A stretch of DNA of 64,000 nt from Arenibacter certesii DSM 19833 (GTDB taxonomy: Bacteria > Bacteroidota > Bacteroidia > Flavobacteriales > Flavobacteriaceae). Positions 57,575 to 64,000 of the stretch are shown here, piece after piece. Where the stretch lies: NCBI RefSeq assembly GCF_000429545.1, contig NZ_AUCB01000006.1, forward strand, positions 147,954 through 211,953, in the 5' to 3' direction. Each line of letters begins with the position of its first letter. Position 1 is the first letter of the stretch. Below the pieces are notes generated by a model. It had not been told where the DNA came from. It saw only the letters and a program-made list of their open reading frames with translations, and made no database searches. The translations under genes and the position numbers were made by a program.

Positions 57575-59434
57575 CTATAAATAATACTTTTGTGATTTTT
57601 TATTTTCCCTGTACGTCTCCAAGGAATCTTTAACAGCATTTTTCTCGGATACTTCTGCCACTGCAACATCCCACCAGGCAAATCCTGGAACTGCTTTTTT
57701 CCTATCTACCTCAATATAAATAAGGGTAGTAGTCTCAATGGATTTAGCTTTTATTAGGGCTTCATTAAATTCTTTTATAGTTCCTGCCGTTATAACATGT
57801 GCGCCCATACTGGAAGCATTGGCAGCGTAATCTATAGGCAAAAGCCCCCCGTCTAACTGCTGGGTTTCCTCATTTCTATATCTATAGTAGGTGCCAAAAC
57901 CCTCACTACCCAAAGAACTAGATAGACTGCCGATGCTGGAGTATCCGTTGTTGTTTAGTAGGATAATAGTGAGTTTTTGTTTTTCTTGTATCGAAGTGAC
58001 TATTTCTTGAGACATCATTAAGTAACTCCCATCGCCTACCATAACATAAACCTCACTATTGGGTCTAGCCATTTTAGCTCCTAGGCCACCTGCTATCTCA
58101 TATCCCATACAGGAATAGCCATATTCTAAATGAAATCCCTTGGGGTCCCTAGTTCGCCAAAGTTTATGGAGGTCACCTGGTAAACTTCCCGCAGCGCAGA
58201 CTACAATATCGGAAGCATCTGAAAAGGTATTTACCGCTCCTATAACTTCACCCTGAAAAGCAGGTACCTCATTTTTTTGTTCATAGATTTCCGAAACAAA
58301 ACTGTCCCAACTTTTGTTATACCCTGTTACTTTTTCCCGATAATCAGTAGCTACCCTAAATTGGGAGAGCTCCCTTTCCATCACTTCCAAAATTGCCTTA
58401 GCATCACCTACAAGAGGTAGTGCCCCATGTTTAAAAGAATCGAACTCAGTAATATTAATATTGATAAACTGTACATTAGGATCTTGGAAAGCCGATTTAG
58501 AAATAGTTGTAAAATCGCTATATCTGGTGCCTATACCAATTACCACATCTGCTTCCTTTGCCATGGCAATGGCCCCAGGAGTTCCAGTAACGCCAACAGC
58601 ACCTAGGTTTTGTGGCTCATCATAATCCAAGGAGCCTTTCCCCGCGAAAGTTTCTGCAACAGGAATCCCAGTGGTATTAACCATTCTTTTTAAAACATCC
58701 GTTGCACCGCTATAAATGGCTCCTCCTCCAGAAATAATCAAGGGCCGCTTACTATTCTTAATTACAGAAATGGCTTTTTCCAATAACCCTCTATCGGGCA
58801 TGGGTCTACCTATATACCATACCCTTTTCTTAAACATTTCCTCCGGAAAATCATAAGCCTCTGCCTGTACGTCTTGTGGTAGACTCAGGGTAACGGCCCC
58901 TGTCTCTGCAGGGGAGGTAAGTACTCTCATCACCTCAGGCAATGCCGTAATTAGTTGTTCCGGTCTATTGATCCTATCCCAATATTTGGATACGGGCTTA
59001 AAAGCATCGTTTACTGAGATATCTTGGGTATGGGCAGCTTCTAATTGCTGTAATACAGGAGCTACTTGCCTAGTAGCGAAAATATCTCCTGGAATCAATA
59101 ATACAGGAATCCTATTTATGGTTGCCGCTGCGGCACCAGTAATCATATTGGTAGCCCCTGGACCTATTGAAGAAGTACAGACAAAGGTCTGCAATCTATT
59201 TTTCACCTTGGCATAGGCCGCTGCAGTATGTACCATTCCCTGCTCGTTTCTTGCTACGTAAAATGGAAAATCTGGGTTTTGGTGCAAGGCTTGTCCTATT
59301 CCCGCAACATTGCCATGTCCGAATATCCCCAAGCATCCAGCAAAAAACCGATGTTCTTCGCCATCGCGTTCCACATATTGGTTTTTTAAATATTCTATAG
59401 TTGCTTGGCTAACGGTAAGTCTTTTTGTTTTCAT
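57575..59434 (-). CDS. iolD: 3D-(3,5/4)-trihydroxycyclohexane-1,2-dione acylhydrolase
   Basis: This 619-residue thiamine diphosphate enzyme opens the inositol-derived ring to 5-deoxyglucuronate. The Glu that activates the cofactor lies in YVARNEQGMVHTAAAYAK near residue 58, and the cofactor-binding GDGSYLMM-to-LLNNNGY motif at about 473-503 is clear. Length is close to the usual 635-645. It follows iolC by 10 bases and precedes the symporter gene by 34. Acetolactate synthases share the fold, but the N-terminal ending IFGHGNVAGIGQAL is typical of IolD. Confidence 0.94.
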   Translation of the reverse strand: MKTKRLTVSQATIEYLKNQYVERDGEEHRFFAGCLGIFGHGNVAGIGQALHQNPDFPFYVARNEQGMVHTAAAYAKVKNRLQTFVCTSSIGPGATNMITGAAAATINRIPVLLIPGDIFATRQVAPVLQQLEAAHTQDISVNDAFKPVSKYWDRINRPEQLITALPEVMRVLTSPAETGAVTLSLPQDVQAEAYDFPEEMFKKRVWYIGRPMPDRGLLEKAISVIKNSKRPLIISGGGAIYSGATDVLKRMVNTTGIPVAETFAGKGSLDYDEPQNLGAVGVTGTPGAIAMAKEADVVIGIGTRYSDFTTISKSAFQDPNVQFININITEFDSFKHGALPLVGDAKAILEVMERELSQFRVATDYREKVTGYNKSWDSFVSEIYEQKNEVPAFQGEVIGAVNTFSDASDIVVCAAGSLPGDLHKLWRTRDPKGFHLEYGYSCMGYEIAGGLGAKMARPNSEVYVMVGDGSYLMMSQEIVTSIQEKQKLTIILLNNNGYSSIGSLSSSLGSEGFGTYYRYRNEETQQLDGGLLPIDYAANASSMGAHVITAGTIKEFNEALIKAKSIETTTLIYIEVDRKKAVPGFAWWDVAVAEVSEKNAVKDSLETYRENKKSQKYYL

Positions 59435-59444
59435 GAGTCACATT

Positions 59445-60458
59445 TTAAAATCCGCCTTTCTCTGCTATAAATTCCAATGATTCTTTTAGGGTGGGCATAA
59501 AATTGGCACATCCTTTTTTGGTTACTACCTGTGCCCCACTTGCATTACCCATTCGGCACGACTTCCATACGTCCCAGCCTTGTAGTTGCCCATATAAAAA
59601 TCCACTTGCAAAAGCATCTCCCGCCCCCAAAACATTGAGTACCTCAACGGGAAAGCCAGGGACTTGCTGCGCCATCCCATCCTTCGTATAAATAGTGGCC
59701 CCTTTTTCGCCTTGTTTTACAATCAATGTTTCTATTCCAGATCCAAGAAGTTGTTTTATAGAGGCCGATATATCTCCTTCAATCTCAGGTGCTGAAATCT
59801 GCTGATCTTTTATCGTTACTTGGGAAGCGTTACTCATGGTTGCCGCTAGAATTTCTTCTTCGGTACCAATGGCGATTTTAACCCTGGGTAATATGGCCCT
59901 AACGGTGAGTCCAAATGCTCGATAATCGTGCCACTGATCTGCTCTAAAGTCTAGATCCAATACTACATCTACTTTGTTCCTATTGGCAATTTCAGTAGCA
60001 TAAAAGGTTGCACTTCTTGTTGGTTCAACATTAAGTGCGGTACCATTTATCAATACTATTTTATGTTCTGGAATACGAGCTTTATCCACGTCATCTATAT
60101 CTACCTGACTATCTGCTGCATTGTCCCGATAATAGACGAGGGGGAATTTATCGGGTGGTTCTATACCTAAAACTACGGCGCTGCTCCTAGTTCCATTTTT
60201 CACGGGAATAAACTGGGTATTTACTCCTTCATTATTCAAAAAGTCGAGAATAAATTCGCCCACCTTATCATTTCCAACGGCGGTCAGCAAACTAGCGTTA
60301 AGACCCAACCTTGCACAACCTACTGCAATGTTTAGTGGAGAACCACCAACAAAGGCATCAAAACCCTTTATTTCGCTGAAAGGAGCACCAATATCCTGCG
60401 AATACAGATCTATGGACGACCTTCCAAATGTGATTACATCAAACTTTTTACTGTTCAT
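59445..60458 (-). CDS. iolC: 5-dehydro-2-deoxygluconokinase
   Basis: This 337-residue PfkB-type kinase phosphorylates 2-deoxy-5-keto-gluconate. The substrate-binding start is DVITFGRSSIDLYSQDIG with FVGGSPLNIAVGCARLG following, and the catalytic Asp lies in NVLGAGDAFASGFLYG near residue 280. IolC-type kinases share this FGRSSIDLY start. It starts 2 bases after the stop of iolB and ends 10 bases before iolD. Confidence 0.94.
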   Translation of the reverse strand: MNSKKFDVITFGRSSIDLYSQDIGAPFSEIKGFDAFVGGSPLNIAVGCARLGLNASLLTAVGNDKVGEFILDFLNNEGVNTQFIPVKNGTRSSAVVLGIEPPDKFPLVYYRDNAADSQVDIDDVDKARIPEHKIVLINGTALNVEPTRSATFYATEIANRNKVDVVLDLDFRADQWHDYRAFGLTVRAILPRVKIAIGTEEEILAATMSNASQVTIKDQQISAPEIEGDISASIKQLLGSGIETLIVKQGEKGATIYTKDGMAQQVPGFPVEVLNVLGAGDAFASGFLYGQLQGWDVWKSCRMGNASGAQVVTKKGCANFMPTLKESLEFIAEKGGF

Positions 60459-60460
60459 AT

Positions 60461-61342
60461 TTAAGGCTTTTGGTTGTTCATTTCTGCAGTCACCAAGGGC
60501 AGTCTCTTATCTTTACCACTCCATGAATCATATATCCATTCATGATCTGGGTCTGTTGTATTGGCGAGGCATTGGTCGGTTCCAGCCAAAAAATTTAGAT
60601 AATAACAATGAAAACCATGTTCTGCCACAACAGGGTGAAATCCTTTGGGTATCATCACCACATCATTATGTCTGGCCCTAACAATTTCATCTAAGGACCT
60701 ATCCTTGGTATACACCTGCTGAATGGCATAGGCTTCCGGTTTTTGAAATTTATAAAAATAGGTTTCTTCCTGTATGGGCTCTAACACCTTACCTTGGTCA
60801 TCTACCTTACGCTCATCGTGTTTATGGGCTGGAAAAGAACTCCAGTTTCCAGAAGGAGTATACACTTCCCGAACTACTATCTTACTGCAGCCAAATCCGG
60901 GAGGGACTAAATCATTGAATTGTCGGGTAGCATTGTCCCCTCCAAAGATAACTACGGGTGTCTCTTCCGGAGTTACGAACTGTGCTGGGAAATCTTCCGT
61001 AGTTTTGCACCAACCATAGGCAATATCCAGGGTATTGCTCGTTGCCGTTAATGTAAATTTGGTATTACGGGATAAGTAAAGGGTGTGAGCAACCCCACTA
61101 AAAACATCTTTTCTACCATTTTTGGTCTCCCAATTGCCTTGATCACTTTCCACTTTAAAATTCCCGCTCAATAGCACAATTACCATTTCGTTATCTTGGG
61201 TATCATGCTGCCAAGTTTCTCCTTTATTCATCAATCTGGCTTCAAAACTAAGGTAGTTCCAATTTGCTGTTTCTGGAGTAATATGATGATAGACTCCTTT
61301 AATGGTTTTGGCTTTTACCTGTAGATGTGAGTTATGTTCCAT
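60461..61342 (-). CDS. iolB: 5-deoxy-glucuronate isomerase
   Basis: This 293-residue bicupin isomerises 5-deoxyglucuronate to 2-deoxy-5-keto-gluconate. The metal site is visible in PAHKHDER and LEPIQEETYFYKFQ at about 165-205, and the second cupin continues with MIPKGFHPVVAEHGFHCYYLN near the end. It follows the aldolase gene by 11 bases and precedes iolC by 2, so it is tightly coupled. It is 20 or so residues longer than Bacillus IolB, within the family range. Confidence 0.94.
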   Translation of the reverse strand: MEHNSHLQVKAKTIKGVYHHITPETANWNYLSFEARLMNKGETWQHDTQDNEMVIVLLSGNFKVESDQGNWETKNGRKDVFSGVAHTLYLSRNTKFTLTATSNTLDIAYGWCKTTEDFPAQFVTPEETPVVIFGGDNATRQFNDLVPPGFGCSKIVVREVYTPSGNWSSFPAHKHDERKVDDQGKVLEPIQEETYFYKFQKPEAYAIQQVYTKDRSLDEIVRARHNDVVMIPKGFHPVVAEHGFHCYYLNFLAGTDQCLANTTDPDHEWIYDSWSGKDKRLPLVTAEMNNQKP

Positions 61343-61353
61343 TATATTTTTTC

Positions 61354-62295
61354 TTAAAATTTTAAATCACTTACTTTCCCCGTAGCGCCCAAAAGATCGA
61401 ATTTCTGCAGCATAAATTGCTTATAGTCATCCATATATATCTTACCTGGGATTACGGGATCAAACAGCTCGGGAGTATCCCTAAAAAATTCCCTATGCAC
61501 GCGGGTCCATAAAAGTCTGGTATCCGTGGCAATATTGATCTTGCACACGCCATAGGCGATGGATTTTACAATCTCCTCTGGGGAAACCCCCGAAGCACCG
61601 TCGCTTAAAATTCCGCCTGCTTTATTTATTCGGTCTATTTCCACCTTATTAACGGCAGATCCTCCATGAAGAACTATCGGGAATTTGGGCAACCGTTGCT
61701 GAATTTCTTTTAAAATAGTAAACTGAATCCCATTACCTCCAGAAAATTTATAAGCGCCATGACTGGTTCCTACGGCAACTGCCAAACTATCACAACCTGT
61801 ACGTGCTACAAATTCCTCTACTTGGGAAGGCTGGGTATATCTAGCTAATTCCTCATCAATAGACCTATCGTCCTCCACCCCACTAAGCACCCCCAATTCT
61901 GCCTCTACAAAAACATTGGCTGCATGCGCCCTATCGACTATTTTTTTGGTCCGCGACACATTATTTTCAAAATTATCATGGGAAGCATCTATCATCACGG
62001 ATTGATAGTTACCAGATAGTATGGCATTCAAGGCATGGGCATCATCGCCATGGTCTAGGTGTACCGCGTAAGTTGCTTTAGGATATATCCTTGCCGCTGC
62101 TGTAATCATGGCCTCTAACATTTTTGGGTCTGCATAATTCCTTGCTGCAGGAGTTAGCTGTACAATAAACGGCGCATTTGCGTTTTCCCCAGCACTGAAC
62201 AGCCCATGTATCTGTTCCATGGTAAAAACATTCACAGCGGGAATGGCATAAGTGCCATAACAATGTTCATAGAAAACTTTAGGTGAAAGTCGCAT
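61354..62295 (-). CDS. Class II fructose-bisphosphate-type aldolase (IolJ-like role)
   Basis: This 313-residue zinc aldolase has the ligands of class II enzymes: HLDHGDD near 84-90, GTSHGAYKFSGG near 180 and VLHGGSAV near 210, with KINIATDTRL later for phosphate binding. In this operon it is inferred to split 6-phospho-5-dehydro-2-deoxygluconate into dihydroxyacetone phosphate and malonate semialdehyde, as IolJ does. It is the first gene after the LacI-type operator. Sequence alone would also allow fructose- or tagatose-bisphosphate aldolase. Confidence 0.9.
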   Translation of the reverse strand: MRLSPKVFYEHCYGTYAIPAVNVFTMEQIHGLFSAGENANAPFIVQLTPAARNYADPKMLEAMITAAARIYPKATYAVHLDHGDDAHALNAILSGNYQSVMIDASHDNFENNVSRTKKIVDRAHAANVFVEAELGVLSGVEDDRSIDEELARYTQPSQVEEFVARTGCDSLAVAVGTSHGAYKFSGGNGIQFTILKEIQQRLPKFPIVLHGGSAVNKVEIDRINKAGGILSDGASGVSPEEIVKSIAYGVCKINIATDTRLLWTRVHREFFRDTPELFDPVIPGKIYMDDYKQFMLQKFDLLGATGKVSDLKF

Positions 62296-62384
62296 TTAAA
62301 TTCTTCTTTATTGACCATCAGAGTCTTAACAGCTACTCCAAATAACAACAAATAATTGACCTTCCGAAGAAAACCTACCCAAAA

Positions 62385-62408
62385 CTCTATGCAAAGGTTT
62401 GCATAGAG
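62385..62408. promoter_or_regulatory. Perfect palindrome, probable LacI-type operator of the inositol operon
   Basis: CTCTATGCAAA at 62385-62395 is repeated in exact reverse complement at 62398-62408 around a GG centre. It sits 89 bases before the aldolase start and 33 bases before the end of the lacI-type gene. Length, symmetry and position suit a LacI-family operator. Confidence 0.75.
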
Positions 62409-62441
62409 CACATAGGCCTTCTCACCATTCCGTAAGTTTAT

Positions 62442-63461
62442 TTATTTTGAAGAGTTCCTAATAACCAATTCGGGCTTAAAAATTTCCTTTCTAAATTTCA
62501 ATTGGTTATCCTTATTTTTTAAATGGCTCAACAATATCCTGGCGGAAAGCATCCCTATACTGTAAACAGGCTGCCAAACGGTGGATAAGGTAGGTGTAAA
62601 AAATGAAGAGTGCGGTTCATCGTCAAAACCCAATATGGAAATTTCCTCAGGTATCTTTAGCCCCATTTTTTTGGCTACATGCATTGCAGAGATTGCAATA
62701 TTATCGTTCATTGCAAATATTGCATCAGGAGGATTGTCTAATTGAAATAGTTTTTTGGCAGGTTTTATTCCATCCTTATGCGAAAAACCTGGAACGTGCA
62801 CAATATGCTCTCTTCGTATAGGCATATTATTCTTTCTTAAGGCATCTAAATATCCATTAAGCCTGTGCCCTGTAGTACTTAAATTGAGGGGACCCCCCAA
62901 ATGCGCTATATTTTTGCACCCTCTATCAATAAGATATTCCACGGCTTGGAAGGCCCCGGAATAATCATCTACCAATACTTTATCGGCTTCCAGACCGGGG
63001 CAATCCCTATCGAAGACTACTACGGGAATTCCATTTTTCTGAAGCTTACGAAAGTGGTCAAAATCGTCGGTCTCCGAAGAAGGGGACACTAACACTCCAT
63101 CTATTTGCATGTTCAATAACTTCTTTACAAGAATAAGCTCTTCCTCATAGGATTCATTGGATAAACAGATCATAATATTATAATCTGATTTTCCCACCAC
63201 ATCTTGAATTCCTGTAATTATTGCCGAGAAAAAATGACTGGTAATCTCTGGCACTATAACCCCTATTGTGTTAGATTTTCTATTGAGAAGACTTAACGCG
63301 AGTAGATTAGGCTGATAATCCCACTTTTCGGCCAAAGCTTTAACGGCATCCTTGGTTTCTCTCTTTAGTGCAGGATGATCTTTTAGGGCCCTGGAAACAG
63401 TAGATGGGGATATATTTAGCTCGCGGGCAATATCTGTAATAGTAACGCGATTCTTTTTCAT
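62442..63461 (-). CDS. LacI family transcriptional regulator
   Basis: This 339-residue regulator has the LacI helix-turn-helix and hinge at residues 5-60 (ITDIARELNISPSTVSRALK, then YQPNLLALSLLNRKSNTIGV) and a periplasmic-binding-protein-like ligand domain to the end (GVIVPEITSHFFSAII, VVFDRDCPG, AIFAMNDNIAI, LGFDDEPHSSFF). It is encoded just upstream of the inositol genes in the same direction and probably controls them through the palindrome at 62385-62408, with inositol or an intermediate as ligand. A TAAATTTG element at 63514-63507 (leftward) may be its own -7 site; the upstream TTG is 26 bases away, which is long. Confidence 0.93.
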   Translation of the reverse strand: MKKNRVTITDIARELNISPSTVSRALKDHPALKRETKDAVKALAEKWDYQPNLLALSLLNRKSNTIGVIVPEITSHFFSAIITGIQDVVGKSDYNIMICLSNESYEEELILVKKLLNMQIDGVLVSPSSETDDFDHFRKLQKNGIPVVVFDRDCPGLEADKVLVDDYSGAFQAVEYLIDRGCKNIAHLGGPLNLSTTGHRLNGYLDALRKNNMPIRREHIVHVPGFSHKDGIKPAKKLFQLDNPPDAIFAMNDNIAISAMHVAKKMGLKIPEEISILGFDDEPHSSFFTPTLSTVWQPVYSIGMLSARILLSHLKNKDNQLKFRKEIFKPELVIRNSSK

Positions 63462-63790
63462 ATTGGGGTGCTATTTTCACTCTCTCCGTGATTTACCTTA
63501 TTATTCCAAATTTACCTGGCTTATAATAAAGTGAAATTTACAACAATGAACACGGTAACGTTCAGATTAAAGTACAATATAAATTATTGAGGAATGAATA
63601 CAAGCATTGGGCAAGAAGAAAAAGTTACGTAATACTAACAAAGCAGTATACAACAGACCTAGTAAACACAAAAGAGGTCGTCTAAAAACTATTTAGGCGA
63701 CCTTTTATTTTTTGGTTTTTCTGATATTATTTTGAACTTGGTTTGTTAATTAGGTGATTAGTGGCCAGTTAAAATGAGTCAAAGCGATTC
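63462..63790. other. Gap between the lacI-type gene and the transposase remnant
   Basis: This stretch of 329 bases has no gene. It holds the lacI promoter region near 63507-63545 and a strong hairpin at 63675-63713 that may mark the end of the insertion sequence. Confidence 0.5.
63675..63713 (+). terminator. Hairpin with T-rich tail near the insertion sequence end
   Basis: AGGTCGTCTAAA at 63675-63686 pairs with TTTAGGCGACCT at 63692-63703 (12 bp with one G-T pair) around a 5-base loop, followed by TTTATTTTTT. It works as a rightward terminator protecting the transposase. The GAGGTCGTCTAAAAA start also resembles IS terminal repeats. Confidence 0.6.
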
Positions 63791-64000
63791 TTACATCGCT
63801 AAACTCACTTTTTTAAGGTTGTGCGCCATTGCAATTAGACCTATTTCTGTTTCTACTTTATCCAGACCTCTTAACATAAACCTTCTAAAGTCCATATTGT
63901 GTTTTATGTTGCCAAATACTGCCTCCACATCCCAACATCTTTGTTTTCTGTGAGCAATACCTTCTGGACTTAGTAACTTTTGTTTCGCCATTGCTTTAAG
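63791..64000 (-). mobile_element. IS1182-type transposase, C-terminal end (cut by the window edge)
   Basis: The last 69 codons of a transposase run leftward from the window edge to a stop at 63791. The segment HRKQRCWDVEAVFGNIKHN, then FRRFMLRGLDKVETEIGLIAMAHNLKK, matches the C-terminus of IS1182-group DDE transposases; the Glu in WDVEAVFG is the likely third catalytic residue. The frame stays open to base 64000, so the gene continues outside. It is the only mobile-element sign in the window and marks a possible rearrangement point beside the inositol locus. Confidence 0.8.

Noticed and set aside
1..64000. CRISPR arrays, tRNA or rRNA genes, phage genes
   Set aside because: No regular repeat-spacer pattern, no cloverleaf-like or rRNA-like sequence and no phage structural genes were seen by reading; a dedicated search was not possible.

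Overview
The window comes from a low-GC member of the Bacteroidota, most likely a marine Flavobacteriaceae. The evidence is two SusC/SusD outer-membrane pairs, an ECF sigma/FecR signalling set, a DUF5916 barrel protein, a lycopene cyclase, lipoprotein sulfatase and cytochrome proteins, and promoters of the Bacteroidota type (TTG, about 19 nt, TAnnTTTG). No rRNA, tRNA, CRISPR array or prophage was seen. The only mobile-element trace is the 3' end of an IS1182-type transposase at the right edge.

Left part (1-33.8 kb): mostly housekeeping and envelope functions. A DUF5916 protein faces a leftward group (S9 peptidase, a small membrane-anchored protein, DUF2141, DUF423). Next is a leftward metal-uptake operon: a DtxR/MntR-type regulator, binding lipoprotein, ATPase and two permeases. 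It has a clear promoter and a perfect dyad operator, and both permeases carry winged-helix-like tails. Rightward genes follow: a solitary lycopene cyclase, a 1136-residue propeller-HEAT-cytochrome c lipoprotein, and a TetR-TolC-HlyD-RND efflux operon ending in a strong terminator. A leftward polyprenyl diphosphate synthase lies between them. A sulfatase, a six-PAS histidine kinase with a one-domain response regulator, and PEP carboxylase with an 11-G tract in its active-site loop come next, then an AraC-type membrane regulator.

Middle part (33.9-52.2 kb): a five-gene operon (permease, glutamine-synthetase-like ligase, aldehyde dehydrogenase, iron alcohol dehydrogenase, class I glutamine amidotransferase) is flanked by two SusC/SusD pairs. 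Gene content and the permease family fit ethanolamine catabolism by gamma-glutamylation: ethanolamine to gamma-glutamylethanolamide, to the aldehyde, to gamma-glutamylglycine, to glutamate plus glycine. This is the most interesting system in the window. The second SusC/SusD set has its own sigma factor and FecR, but its surface-signalling branch looks decayed: single-base frameshifts in both fecR and susC, no membrane helix in FecR, and no STN domain in SusC.

Right part (52.4-63.5 kb): a complete myo-inositol catabolic operon (aldolase, iolB, iolC, iolD, sodium symporter, iolA, iolE, iolG) preceded by a LacI-type regulator. A perfect palindrome lies between lacI and the operon. A one-mismatch copy of its 16-bp core sits 30 kb away, upstream of the AraC-type gene.
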